Assembly: GCF_964253025.1 (NCBI RefSeq) | Contig: NZ_CAXUQC020000001.1 | Location: forward strand, 4,030,001-4,094,000 | Direction: 5' to 3' | Length of the DNA: 64,000 nucleotides | DNA from: Rhizobacter sp964253025 | GTDB lineage: Bacteria; Pseudomonadota; Gammaproteobacteria; Burkholderiales; Burkholderiaceae_C | Shown here: in pieces, positions 25,269-34,364 of the stretch | Numbering within the stretch: the first letter of the stretch is position 1 | How the letters are laid out: each line of letters opens with the position of its first letter | The notes under the pieces: generated by a model | What the model was told of the DNA's origin: nothing | What the model saw: only the letters and a program-made list of their open reading frames with translations | Database searches by the model: none | Position numbers and translations under genes: made by a program

Positions 25269-25953
25269 GCGCCAGCTCGGCGCGCATCGCGTCGATCGCG
25301 GCCTTGTAGTCCTTGTGGGTGAAGATGGCGCTGCCGGCCACGAAGGTGTCGGCGCCGGCGTCGGCCACCTCGCGGATGTTCGTCGCCTTGATGCCGCCAT
25401 CGACCTCCAGGCGGATGTCGCGCCCGCTCTGGTCGATGATGCGACGCGCCTGTTCGACCTTCTTCAACGCCGCGGGAATGAAGCTCTGCCCACCGAAGCC
25501 TGGGTTGACGCTCATGATGAGGACGAGGTCGACCTTGTCGATCACCCATTCGAGCACATCGAGCGGCGTGGCCGGATTGAACACCAGGCCCGCCTGGCAG
25601 CCCTCGGCGCGGATCAGCTGCAGCGTGCGATCGACGTGCGTGCTGGCGTCCGGGTGGAAGCTGACCAGGTCGGCGCCGGCCTTGCAGAAGGCCTGCGCCA
25701 GGGCGTCGACGGGCTGCACCATGAGGTGGACGTCGATGGGCACGCGCTGGCCGCTGGCGGTGACGGCGTGCTTGCGCAACGCTTCGCAGATCATCGGGCC
25801 GAAGGTGAGGTTGGGCACGTAATGGTTGTCCATCACGTCGAAGTGGATCCAGTCGGCGCCGGCATCGATCACCTGCCGGACTTCATCGCCCAGGCGCGCG
25901 AAATCCGCGGACAGGATGCTGGGGGCGATGCGGTATTGGGGGGCTTGGCTCAT
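25261..25953 (-). CDS. rpe: Ribulose-phosphate 3-epimerase
   Basis: Interconverts ribulose-5-phosphate and xylulose-5-phosphate; 230 residues, TIM barrel. Metal and catalytic motifs are IAPSILSADFARLG, WIHFDVMDNHYVPN, PIDVHLMV, MSVNPGFGGQ and LEVDGGI. Divergent from apaG with an 79-bp intergenic gap. In relatives gph follows directly; here the GNAT gene does. Confidence 0.97.
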   Translation of the reverse strand: MSQAPQYRIAPSILSADFARLGDEVRQVIDAGADWIHFDVMDNHYVPNLTFGPMICEALRKHAVTASGQRVPIDVHLMVQPVDALAQAFCKAGADLVSFHPDASTHVDRTLQLIRAEGCQAGLVFNPATPLDVLEWVIDKVDLVLIMSVNPGFGGQSFIPAALKKVEQARRIIDQSGRDIRLEVDGGIKATNIREVADAGADTFVAGSAIFTHKDYKAAIDAMRAELARA

Positions 25954-26032
25954 CCTGCGATTTTAGAAGTGTCCTTCCCGGGCGGCAGGCGTTTTCAGCG
26001 GTCGCATTCCTCAGCCTCCTAGAATGGCCCGG

Positions 26033-26407
26033 ATGAGCAAGCCCGAATTCACCTGCAGTGCCGTGGTCAAGCACCTGCCCGAGCAGTCGGAGCCCGACGC
26101 CGGCCGGCACGCCTTCGCGTACACGATCACCATCCGCAACACGGGCGACATCGCCGCCCAGCTGGTCGCGCGGCACTGGATCATCACTGATGCGCAGGGC
26201 CACGTGGACGAGGTCCGTGGCCTCGCCGTGGTCGGGCAGCAGCCGCTGCTGCAGCCCGGCGAACGGTTCGAATACACCAGCTGGACCCTGATCGCGAGCC
26301 CGCAAGGCAGCATGCGGGGCACCTTCTTCTGCATGACCGAGGATGCCCATCCCTTCGAGGCCGACGTGCCCGAGTTCGGCCTCGCCCTGGCCTCCGCGCT
26401 CCATTGA
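26033..26407 (+). CDS. apaG: ApaG family protein
   Basis: 124 residues from ATG 26033 (an ATG three codons upstream is possible). Single Ig/FN3-like domain with FAYTITIRNTG, ARHWIITDAQG and GSMRGTFFCM typical of ApaG (Co2+/Mg2+ efflux-associated protein). Its stop overlaps the ATG of the next gene (TGATG). Confidence 0.93.
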   Translation: MSKPEFTCSAVVKHLPEQSEPDAGRHAFAYTITIRNTGDIAAQLVARHWIITDAQGHVDEVRGLAVVGQQPLLQPGERFEYTSWTLIASPQGSMRGTFFCMTEDAHPFEADVPEFGLALASALH

Positions 26408-28410
26408 TGCTGGGCCTCAAGAAAGCGATGGCCCGCGCCCCGGGGCCATGGGATCTCAGCGCGCTCCTGACGGGCGCGGACGCCGAGGCCGCGCTGCCCG
26501 AGCGCCACCTGTGGCTCGTTCGCCTGCTCGAATGGTTGCGCCACGCCCCCCTCCCGCAGCAGCAGACCCCGACACCGATCCTGCGCCTGCGCCACCTGCT
26601 CAATGTGCTGGAACGCAATCCGCAGCATGAGGTGCAGGTGCGGCTCGTGCTGCAGCGCTTCTGGGAGGAAGTCGACACCGCGGCGCTGCTGGCCGACTTC
26701 GGCTTCGCGCCCCGCATGGACCTGATCGGCGAGGTGGGCCAGCGCCTGCGGCTGCGCCTGATGCCGGGCACGCCGGACACGCGCGACCTGGCCGAGTTGT
26801 TCTACCTGCTGTTCCCCGAGGCGAGCGATGCGGAGTGGCTGGAGGCCATCGACCCGGCCACGCTGCTGCGCCTGATCGGGTTGCTCACCCCGGCGGACGG
26901 CACGCGGGTGAACTGGAAGGCGCCCTTCCTCGACGCGATCATGTTCCTGGCGGCCTCGGTGCGCTCGCTGGGGTTCTCTCCCTCGATCCGCGCACGCATG
27001 AGCCGCGATCTGCTCGTCGACCAGCCCTTCCGCCAGCTGGCGCGCGTGGCGGAAGACGTGCGCGAGCATGCGGAGTCCGGGAATGCGGAGGCCCTGCTCA
27101 CCTCCGCGCAATACCTGCGCGCGTTGCTGCACACCTGCCGGCGCTGTGCCGACAGCGTGCACGACCACCTCGAGGACCATGGCGTCTCGGTCGGCCTGGT
27201 GTTCGAGCTGGACCAGCTCGACCAGCGAACCCACCGCATCGAGGACCTGCTCAACTGCGTGCTGAGCACGACCCCGGGCACCGAGATCACCCGCCTGCTT
27301 GCCCAGCTGGTGCGCACCGCCGACGAGCGGCGCAGCCTGCGCGCCCTCTTCGCCCGCCACTACTCGCTGCTCGCCCGCAAGGTGGCCGAGCGCAGTGCCG
27401 AGACCGGCGAGCACTACATCACCCGCGACCGCAGCGCCTACGTGAGCATGCTGAAGGCGGCGGCCGGCGGGGGAGCCGTACTGGCCGGCACCACCCTGAT
27501 GAAGTTCTTCGTCATGGCCCTTGGCCTGACGGCGTTCTGGGCGGGCTTCTGGGCCGGGATCAACTACGCCGGCAGCTTCGTGCTGATCCACCTGGCCCAC
27601 TGGACGGTCGCCACCAAGCAGCCCGCCATGACGGCGCCGGCCATGGCCGAGAAACTGCGCGACGTCTCGAACGACGAGGCGGTGGAAGGTTTCGTCGACG
27701 AAGTGGCCCACCTCATCCGCTCGCAGGCGGCCGGCATTCTCGGCAACCTGTCGGTCGTGGCGCCGGTGGTGCTGGGCGTGCAGCTGGCTGCCAATGCGGT
27801 CTTCGGTCGCCCGCTGGTGGGTGCCGCCGACGCCGAGCACGTGCTGGAATCGCTCACCCTGCTGGGCGGCACACCCTTCTACGCCGCCTTCACGGGCGTT
27901 CTGCTCTTCACGAGCTCCATCATCGCCGGCTGGGTGGAAAACTGGTTCGTGTGGCACCGGCTCGACAGCGCCATTGCGTGGAACCCCCGCATCGTGGCGC
28001 GCCTGGGCCGCCACCGCGCCCAGCGCTGGGCGGAGTACTGGCGGCACAACATCTCGGGCTTCACCTCCAACATCTCGCTCGGCCTGATGCTGGGCATCGT
28101 GCCGGCCGTCGCGGCCTTCTTCGGCCTGCCCATCGAGGTGCGCCACGTCACGCTGTCCACCGGCCAGCTGGCCGCGGCGGCGGGCGCGCTCGGGCTCGAC
28201 ATCCTGCACGACCCGGCGTTCTGGTGGTGCATCGCCGGCATCGCGGTGACCGCGGTGCTGAACCTGAGCGTGAGCTTCCTGCTCGCCTTCAAGGTCGCAC
28301 TGCGCTCGCGCGGCATCCGCCTGCGCGACCGGAGCCGCATCTACCAGGCGATCCGGTCGCGGCTGTGGCGCCGCCCGATGAGCTTCATCGCGCCGCCGCG
28401 GCCGCGTTGA
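26407..28410 (+). CDS. Membrane protein of the Gcr 'site-specific recombinase' family
   Basis: 667 residues. The long N-terminal half (about 1-340) is soluble and helical; the second half has five or six hydrophobic segments (near 355-400, 440-460, 490-515, 550-570, 600-640), with VENWFVWHRLDSAIAWNP and NISGFTSNISLG between them. The family (Pfam SpecificRecomb) is named after neisserial Gcr, but neither a tyrosine- nor a serine-recombinase active site is seen here, and the topology is that of an inner-membrane protein. Translationally coupled to apaG. Confidence 0.85.
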   Translation: MLGLKKAMARAPGPWDLSALLTGADAEAALPERHLWLVRLLEWLRHAPLPQQQTPTPILRLRHLLNVLERNPQHEVQVRLVLQRFWEEVDTAALLADFGFAPRMDLIGEVGQRLRLRLMPGTPDTRDLAELFYLLFPEASDAEWLEAIDPATLLRLIGLLTPADGTRVNWKAPFLDAIMFLAASVRSLGFSPSIRARMSRDLLVDQPFRQLARVAEDVREHAESGNAEALLTSAQYLRALLHTCRRCADSVHDHLEDHGVSVGLVFELDQLDQRTHRIEDLLNCVLSTTPGTEITRLLAQLVRTADERRSLRALFARHYSLLARKVAERSAETGEHYITRDRSAYVSMLKAAAGGGAVLAGTTLMKFFVMALGLTAFWAGFWAGINYAGSFVLIHLAHWTVATKQPAMTAPAMAEKLRDVSNDEAVEGFVDEVAHLIRSQAAGILGNLSVVAPVVLGVQLAANAVFGRPLVGAADAEHVLESLTLLGGTPFYAAFTGVLLFTSSIIAGWVENWFVWHRLDSAIAWNPRIVARLGRHRAQRWAEYWRHNISGFTSNISLGLMLGIVPAVAAFFGLPIEVRHVTLSTGQLAAAAGALGLDILHDPAFWWCIAGIAVTAVLNLSVSFLLAFKVALRSRGIRLRDRSRIYQAIRSRLWRRPMSFIAPPRPR

Positions 28411-28422
28411 CGGCATGCCAAC

Positions 28423-28542
28423 TCATTCGGCAGCGTCGTCGTCCCGCCGCTCTCCGCCGCGCCGGCCGGAGAACATCGTCCACCAGACGATCAACACCAA
28501 CACGGCAAGCGCCGCCAGCGCTTCCAGCAAGATCAGACCCAT
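28423..28542 (-). CDS. 39-residue single-pass membrane protein
   Basis: A short frame begins MGLILLEALAALAVLVLIVW, one hydrophobic helix, then continues WTMFSGRRGGERRDDDAAE, a charged tail that gives an N-out/C-in or anchor-like design. AAGGAA lies eight bases before the ATG. The start overlaps the mltA ATG by two bases on the opposite strand. I recall similar tiny proteins beside mltA in Burkholderiales but cannot verify; function unknown. Confidence 0.6.
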   Translation of the reverse strand: MGLILLEALAALAVLVLIVWWTMFSGRRGGERRDDDAAE

Positions 28543-29719
28543 GATTCAGTTCCTTCCCCGCGTGCGATCACTCCGACCCGCACTGGGCGCCCTCATTCTA
28601 GGGCTGCTCGCCGCCTGTGCCTCCGACCCTGAAGGACCCCCGGCCCCGGTCGAGGAACGGTCACCCGCCGGCACGCCCGGCGTCGGCGCCGCACCGGGCG
28701 CCGCGCGCGACAGCGCCGCCATCGTGCGGCCGCGCGCGCGGTGGACCGCCGCGCAATGGAGCGACCTGCCGGGCTGGGAGCGCGACGCCACGTCCGAACT
28801 GTGGCCTGCGCTGCTGCGCGGCTGCGAACGGCCCGCGCCCGACTGGAGCCGCGTGTGCGAGGAAGCCCGAGGAGCAGGCGTGCTCAGCGACGCTGCTGCC
28901 CGCCTGTGGCTGCGCCAGCGGCTGCAGCCGTGGCGCGTCGAGACGCTGGAGGGCGCGACCGAAGGTCTCATCACCGGCTACTTCGAGCCGCTCATCGAAG
29001 CCAGCCGCGTCGCCCGCGGCCCGTTCCGCGTGCCGCTGCATGCGCCCCCGAAGGACCTGGCCAGCCGCAACCCCTACTGGACACGGCAACAGCTCGACAC
29101 CCTGCCCGCCGCGCGCGCGGCGCTGCAGGGCCGGGAGCTGGCGTACGTGGCCGACCCGCTGGACGCGCTGGTGCTCCAGATCCAGGGCTCCGGCCGACTG
29201 CAGCTGCAGGAATCCGACGGCGGCCAGCGGCTCGTGCGTGCGGCGTTCGCCGCGCACAACAACCAGCCTTACAAGTCGGTCGGGCGCTGGCTGATCGACC
29301 AGGGCGAGATCCGGGCCGACCAGGCCTCCTGGCCCGGCATCAAGGCCTGGGCCCAGCGCAACCCGAAGCGGGTGAACGAGCTGCTCTGGAGCAACCCCCG
29401 GACGGTGTTCTTCCGTGAAGAGCCGCTGCCCGACCCCAGCGTCGGCCCGCGCGGCGCGCAAGGGGTTCCCTTGACGCCTGGCCGCTCCATCGCCGTCGAC
29501 CCGCAGAGTATTCCCTATGGCACGCCGGTGTGGCTGGACACCACCGAGCCGCTGTCGAGCCAGCCGCTGCAACGGCTCGTCATGGCCCAGGACACCGGCT
29601 CGGCCATCGTGGGTGCCGTGCGCGCTGACTACTTCTGGGGCTGGGGCGCACAGCCCGAGCAGCAGGCAGGACGGATGAAGCAGGGCCTTCGCATGTGGGT
29701 GCTCTGGCCGCGCTCCTGA
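28541..29719 (+). CDS. mltA: Membrane-bound lytic murein transglycosylase A
   Basis: Outer-membrane lipoprotein cleaving peptidoglycan; 392 residues from the ATG at 28541. Lipobox LLAACAS near residue 27. The double-psi barrel carries ITGYFEPLIEASR, LQIQGSGRLQL and the catalytic-aspartate region MAQDTGSAIVGAVRADYFWG near the end. Complete, no frameshift. Confidence 0.95.
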   Translation: MIQFLPRVRSLRPALGALILGLLAACASDPEGPPAPVEERSPAGTPGVGAAPGAARDSAAIVRPRARWTAAQWSDLPGWERDATSELWPALLRGCERPAPDWSRVCEEARGAGVLSDAAARLWLRQRLQPWRVETLEGATEGLITGYFEPLIEASRVARGPFRVPLHAPPKDLASRNPYWTRQQLDTLPAARAALQGRELAYVADPLDALVLQIQGSGRLQLQESDGGQRLVRAAFAAHNNQPYKSVGRWLIDQGEIRADQASWPGIKAWAQRNPKRVNELLWSNPRTVFFREEPLPDPSVGPRGAQGVPLTPGRSIAVDPQSIPYGTPVWLDTTEPLSSQPLQRLVMAQDTGSAIVGAVRADYFWGWGAQPEQQAGRMKQGLRMWVLWPRS

Positions 29720-29771
29720 GCCCCGATCCAGCGGCGATACTGGCGGCCTGTCCACTCCGTTGCGCGCCGCC

Positions 29772-30791
29772 ATGCCAAGCTGGGTCCGCCGCGTTGCCCG
29801 CCGATTCCGAAGCGACGCCCCGTCGGCCCCGCCGCTTTCCACGCCATCGGTCTTGGCCGCTCAGGCGCCGGCCGCCGACACCTGCCCGCAGGACCGGGAC
29901 AGCGAGCTCTTCGACTGGCTGCTCGACCTTCCGGCGGCGCAGGTCGGGTCCGTCGCATCGACGCTGACGCCGCATGAGGCCGCCTGGCTGTCGACCGTGG
30001 ATGCGCTCGTCGCCTCTGACGCTCGGCGCGGCGACCTGCTCCCCATGGCCGCCGGCATCATTCCGCCCTTGCTGGCCAGCCTTCGAGACGACCTGCAGAC
30101 GGCGCAGTCGACGGCGGCCCAGCTGGCACGCGACAGCCATCTCGTTGCCGAAGTCATGAGCCGTGCGAACAGCGCGGCCGCACAAGGCGGCCGGCCGCTG
30201 TCGTCCCTGACCGAGGCGGTTCAACGCATCGGCATCCTCGGGGTGCGACAGTCCATCTCCCGGGTGGTGCTCAAGCCGATGTTCGCGCCGCAGCGCGGTT
30301 CGCTCACCCGCACCAGCACCGAGCGCCTCTGGCAGCATGCCAGCGCGCAGTCCGAGCACTGCGTGGCGCTTGCACAGGTCGCTCAGGTCGACGGCTTCGA
30401 TGCGTGCCTCGGCGGCCTGCTGCACAACACCGGCTGGCTGGCCGGGCTGCGGGCGCTGGAACGCGCCTTCGTCGACCATCCGGCGCCGCAGTCCCATCGC
30501 TTCAGCGAAGCCTTCAAGACCGCTTTCGCTCAGCGACGCCATCGGCTCTTCGCGGCCTTCGTAACCGACTGGCAGCTCAGCCCCGGCCTGCTGGCCGCCG
30601 CGCGGGCCGTGCGTGAGGCACAAGGCTTCGAGCAGGCAAAGGAAGCGCTGGCATGCGTGCTGTGGCAAGGCAACCTGCGTGCATCGGAGCAGGTGTTGAC
30701 GAGCGCGGGCCGTCGGCTCGCGCCACGGCCGACCGAGCCCTCGTCCACCCCTGCAACGAAGCCTGCGCCCGCCTCGACGGACGGCGCCTGA
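29772..30791 (+). CDS. HDOD-domain signalling protein
   Basis: 339 residues from ATG 29772 (a TTG four codons upstream is the alternative). An HDOD-type helical core spans about residues 75-260, with QLARDSHLVAEVMSRANSA, AVQRIGILGVRQSISRVVL and CLGGLLHNTGWLAG, where an HD phosphohydrolase would have HD; here HN, so no catalysis expected. HDOD proteins usually act as signalling adaptors. It is followed by a sigma factor and two GGDEF genes. Confidence 0.85.
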   Translation: MPSWVRRVARRFRSDAPSAPPLSTPSVLAAQAPAADTCPQDRDSELFDWLLDLPAAQVGSVASTLTPHEAAWLSTVDALVASDARRGDLLPMAAGIIPPLLASLRDDLQTAQSTAAQLARDSHLVAEVMSRANSAAAQGGRPLSSLTEAVQRIGILGVRQSISRVVLKPMFAPQRGSLTRTSTERLWQHASAQSEHCVALAQVAQVDGFDACLGGLLHNTGWLAGLRALERAFVDHPAPQSHRFSEAFKTAFAQRRHRLFAAFVTDWQLSPGLLAAARAVREAQGFEQAKEALACVLWQGNLRASEQVLTSAGRRLAPRPTEPSSTPATKPAPASTDGA

Positions 30792-30919
30792 CGGCTTGGA
30801 AGGCCGATGCCGACGGGGTTGCGGGCCGTCGGTAGTGAAACACCAAACCCATGCAGCGGGGCAGGGTGTCGATCGGGCGATATGCTGAAAGCGCAGCAGT
30901 CCACCGGCCCCGCCTACAG

Positions 30920-31663
30920 TTGAACCCCAAGGTCCTTCCCCCCGATGCCCACGAGCGCACCGTGCGGCTGCTCGAGCACAAGCCCCTCGTCCGCCGCATC
31001 GCCAACCGCATGATGTCGCGCCTGCCGGCGAGCGTCGAGATGGACGAGCTGATGCAGGCGGGGATGATCGGCCTCGATGAAGCCATCTCGCGCTTCGAGG
31101 AGGGCCGCGGCGCCACCTTCGACACCTATGCGTCCCGACGCATCGAAGGGTCGATGCTGGACGCCCTGCGGGCCAACGACGAGCTCTCCCGCCAGGTGCG
31201 TCGCCAGCAGCGGCTGATCCGCGCTGCCGTGCAACAGCTCGAGCATCGGCTCGGCCGCGCGCCGCGCGCCAAGGAAGTGGCGAACGAACTCGGGTGGACG
31301 CTGGAGGTGTTCTACAAGGCGATGCTGGAGGCGGGCGCCGCACCGACACGCCTCGAGGACGAGGCCCTCGAACCGCCCGCGGACGAGTTCAATGGCAGCG
31401 GCAGCGCCGCCCCGGGCAGCCTGGGCATCATCGACGAGCACGCCGATCCCCAGCGCCTGCTGCAACGTCAGCAGCGCCACGAGGCCCTGACCCGCGCCTT
31501 CGACGAGCTGCTGCCCCAGGAGCGCGCCGTGATGGAAATGATCTACGCGCGCGAGCTCGACCTGAGCGAGGTGGGGCAGGCGCTCGGAGTGAGCGCCTCG
31601 CGGGCCTCGCAGATCCACCAGGCGACGGTGGCCAAGCTGCGGCGGCGCATGCGCGAGTGGTGA
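30920..31663 (+). CDS. Sigma-28 (FliA/WhiG-type) sigma factor
   Basis: 247 residues if started at TTG 30920; an ATG at 30851 would add 23 unconserved residues. Region 2 is KPLVRRIANRMMSRLPASVE followed by DELMQAGMIGLDEAISRFEE and TFDTYASRRIEGSMLDALR; region 4 is LPQERAVMEMIYARELDLSE with a helix-turn-helix at VGQALGVSASRASQIH. Flagellar FliA normally has a DW-x-PRSVRR segment after region 2; here it is NDELSRQVRR, and no flagellar genes are nearby. It could be FliA or an alternative motility/stress sigma factor. Confidence 0.85.
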   Translation: MNPKVLPPDAHERTVRLLEHKPLVRRIANRMMSRLPASVEMDELMQAGMIGLDEAISRFEEGRGATFDTYASRRIEGSMLDALRANDELSRQVRRQQRLIRAAVQQLEHRLGRAPRAKEVANELGWTLEVFYKAMLEAGAAPTRLEDEALEPPADEFNGSGSAAPGSLGIIDEHADPQRLLQRQQRHEALTRAFDELLPQERAVMEMIYARELDLSEVGQALGVSASRASQIHQATVAKLRRRMREW

Positions 31664-31705
31664 GCAGCGCGACGCCGCCCTGGCCGGGCCGCCGTTGAGT
31701 TCCGG

Positions 31706-32881
31706 CTAGGCGACGTGGTCGACGGCGCCTTCGGCAGCGGCAGCGTCAACCCCACCTTCGCCTTCACCATCGACGACGGTGCAGTTGCGTCCCTGCACCT
31801 TGGCACGGTACATCGCGCGGTCGGCCCGCTCCACACCCGCCTCCACCTCCTCGATCGGCATCAGCTCGGCGACGCCACCGGAGAACGTGACCCGCAGGCC
31901 CGGGGCGATCGCGTCGGCCGACAGGCTCGCCAGGCGGCCGCGCATGCGTTCCACGCAGGCAGCGGCTTCCGTGGCGGTCGTGTCCGGCAGGATGACGAGG
32001 AACTCCTCGCCACCCCAGCGGCCCATGACGTCGACCTCGCGCAGGCTGTCCCGGGTGAGCTGGGCGAAGGTCTTCAGCGCCAGGTCACCGCCGCCGTGGC
32101 CATAGGTGTCGTTGATGCGCTTGAACCAGTCGATGTCGAGCAGCGCCACCGACAAGGGCTGACCGGTGCGGCGCTGGCGAGCCTTCTCGATGGCCATCAG
32201 CTCGACCATGTGGCGGCGGTTGGAAAGGCCGGTGAGTTCGTCCTGGCGGGCGAGCAGACGGATCTGCTCGAGCGCATGTTCCAGTTCGCGCTTCTGCTGG
32301 TGCAGGCGCTGACGCAGACCCGCCATGCGCGATGTGAGTGTCGCGACCGCGGCCAGCGTGATGACGGCAAAGAGCAGGTGCACCGCCTCCACCTCCGGCG
32401 GGTAGCGCGCCGGCTCGGTCCAGCCCTTCCAGACCATCGTGGCGCCGAGCAGCGCACAGGCAAACACCGCCAGGCGCCGGGCCTGGCGCGGACGCAGCGC
32501 GAACATCCCGAACACGAGGATCATCACCATCAACGACATGACCGCCCCGCGTGCCGGGCCGGTGATGGCATAGGAGCCGGTCGCGGCCAGCACGCCCAGC
32601 ACCATCTGTGGCAGGGTCAGTGACGGATCGTCGGACAAGCGCTGGTTCAGGCCCGACCGGATCACGAGATGGAACCCGAGGGCGCCCGTCATGTAGAAGG
32701 CCGTGAGCAGCATCGAGGCCGTCGCATCGACCAGGCCGGCGCGCACCTCGGCGTACTGCACCAGCGCGAAGGCGGTGTACACGACGACCGCCAGCAGGGA
32801 CTGGGACGCGCGCAGCCGCTGTGCACCGGTCTGCGGACCGAGCCAGGCCAGGGACAGGCGGGGGATACCGAGGGTTGCCAT
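31706..32881 (-). CDS. Membrane diguanylate cyclase (GGDEF)
   Basis: 391 residues from ATG 32881. Six hydrophobic segments in the first 210 residues form an undescribed membrane sensor, followed by a coiled stretch (MAGLRQRLHQQKRELEHALE) and a GGDEF domain starting DELTGLSNRRHMVELM. The active-site motif RWGGEEFLVILP is intact, so it should make c-di-GMP. No RxxD inhibitory site is obvious. Paralogue of the next gene upstream. Confidence 0.93.
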   Translation of the reverse strand: MATLGIPRLSLAWLGPQTGAQRLRASQSLLAVVVYTAFALVQYAEVRAGLVDATASMLLTAFYMTGALGFHLVIRSGLNQRLSDDPSLTLPQMVLGVLAATGSYAITGPARGAVMSLMVMILVFGMFALRPRQARRLAVFACALLGATMVWKGWTEPARYPPEVEAVHLLFAVITLAAVATLTSRMAGLRQRLHQQKRELEHALEQIRLLARQDELTGLSNRRHMVELMAIEKARQRRTGQPLSVALLDIDWFKRINDTYGHGGGDLALKTFAQLTRDSLREVDVMGRWGGEEFLVILPDTTATEAAACVERMRGRLASLSADAIAPGLRVTFSGGVAELMPIEEVEAGVERADRAMYRAKVQGRNCTVVDGEGEGGVDAAAAEGAVDHVA

Positions 32882-32972
32882 ATCCCCGCGATATCGTCGC
32901 GGCAGGTGCCGACTTGAGGGGACGCGACCCGGGCGGGTCGCTCGCCGTGCGCAATGCACGATCGGCGGCGGC

Positions 32973-34112
32973 TCAGCCCAGCACGACGTGGCCTGAGGTG
33001 GACGCCTGAGCGTTCTGCAAGGCGATCTCGGCCCGTTCGACGGTCTGGGCGACCGTCTCGCCGGCACGGTGTTCGCTGACGCCGACCGAAAAGCCGGCGT
33101 GGCCCGGCAGCCCCGGGTCGGCTGTCACGCGGCGCATCCGTTCGCGCAGACGCTCGACGCTCAGGCGCGCCATCGAGGAGCGGGTGTCGGAGAGCATCAA
33201 CAGGAACTCGGCGCCGCGCCAGCGCGCCAGCAGGTCCGAGATGCGGATCACCGGCAAGGCTTCCTGGGCGAAGCCGCGCAGCAGTTGATCGGCCGCCGCG
33301 GGCCCGCGGGTGGCTTCCACGGTGGCGTGTTCGTCCAGGCTGATGAGGGCGATGCAGAAGGTCTGGCCTGAGCGCACACCGCGCTGGCGCTCCTGCTCCA
33401 TCAGTTCGAGCATGTGCCGTCGGTTGATGAGGCCGGTGAGTTCGTCCCGGGTGGCCAGCGACTGGATGCGCGCCAGCGCCACCGCGATGTCCTTTTTCTG
33501 GCGCCGCAGCCGCTCGCGCATCCGGCTCAACTGGCCGGTGAGCAAGGCCACCGCGGGCACCATGACGGCGATCATGATGAAGTGGCTGATCTCGATCTCG
33601 GGCACGAAGACCTGCGGGCGCCACGCGCTCATCGCGCCCATCGTCGCCCCCATCAGCAGCACGGCGAACACCCCGACCCGCCAGATCTGCCGCGCGGTCA
33701 GGGCGTACATGCCGAACATGAAGATGACCATCAGGATGGGGAAGGCACCGCCCCGTCCTGCACCCGCGATGGCGTAGGCCGCGGCACCGCACACGATGCC
33801 GAAGACCATCTGGGGCACGGTCAGCGACGGTTCTTCGAACGCCATGTTGCCGCCGCCGCGGATCATGATGAAGAACCCGAGGTAGCCGCCGATCAGCACG
33901 GTGGCCCAGGCGCTCACGGCCAGCGGGTCGGCAATGCCTGTTGCAGCGAGGTACGCCATGTTGAGGGCGCTGCAGGCGCCCAGCAGCAGGGCGACGCTGC
34001 ACTGCACCAGGCGCAGCCGCTGCTTGGCGTCCGTGCCGAGCAGCCAGCGCGCGACCCGACCGCGAACCAGTCGCTGGCGCAGCGCCCGGATCAGCACGTC
34101 ACCTCGCGTCAC
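32973..34112 (-). CDS. Membrane protein with degenerate GGDEF domain
   Basis: 379 residues, GTG start (34110-34112). Same build as its neighbour: six N-terminal membrane segments, a linker (RMRERLRRQKKDIAVALARI) and a domain beginning DELTGLINRRHMLELM. The signature is RWRGAEFLLML, i.e. RGAEF in place of GG(D/E)EF, and the substrate-binding LDIDWFKRIND of the paralogue is replaced by ISLDEHATVEA. It is therefore unlikely to synthesise c-di-GMP and may bind nucleotide or pair with the active paralogue 91 bp downstream. Confidence 0.9.
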   Translation of the reverse strand: MTRGDVLIRALRQRLVRGRVARWLLGTDAKQRLRLVQCSVALLLGACSALNMAYLAATGIADPLAVSAWATVLIGGYLGFFIMIRGGGNMAFEEPSLTVPQMVFGIVCGAAAYAIAGAGRGGAFPILMVIFMFGMYALTARQIWRVGVFAVLLMGATMGAMSAWRPQVFVPEIEISHFIMIAVMVPAVALLTGQLSRMRERLRRQKKDIAVALARIQSLATRDELTGLINRRHMLELMEQERQRGVRSGQTFCIALISLDEHATVEATRGPAAADQLLRGFAQEALPVIRISDLLARWRGAEFLLMLSDTRSSMARLSVERLRERMRRVTADPGLPGHAGFSVGVSEHRAGETVAQTVERAEIALQNAQASTSGHVVLG

Positions 34113-34364
34113 GTCGTTAACCGCTTGTGCAGCGCAGCACGGACGCCCTGACCCATTCCAGCGGAGATCTCAGGCGACATGGCATCGGGCCCAGGCGGAC
34201 GAAGCTGCGGAGCCCGAATTATTGCCGTTGCAGGCGGCGGCAGCCAAGAAAACGTGGACCCACACGGGATTGCGAAGTCCCTACACTGGTGTCGCTGTCC
34301 CGCAGGGTGCCGGACAGCCGCCCGGGCCACAAGCCGCGGGTGCCGCGAAATCAGGAGACACCAG

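Noticed and set aside
26011..28416. About 800-codon minus-strand open frame opposite apaG and the Gcr-family gene
   Set aside because: Arg/Gln/His-rich shadow with no motif; plus-strand genes are well supported.
30870..30895. Possible promoter (GATATGCT) before the sigma factor gene
   Set aside because: Only a weak -10 resemblance with no -35 box at an acceptable distance.
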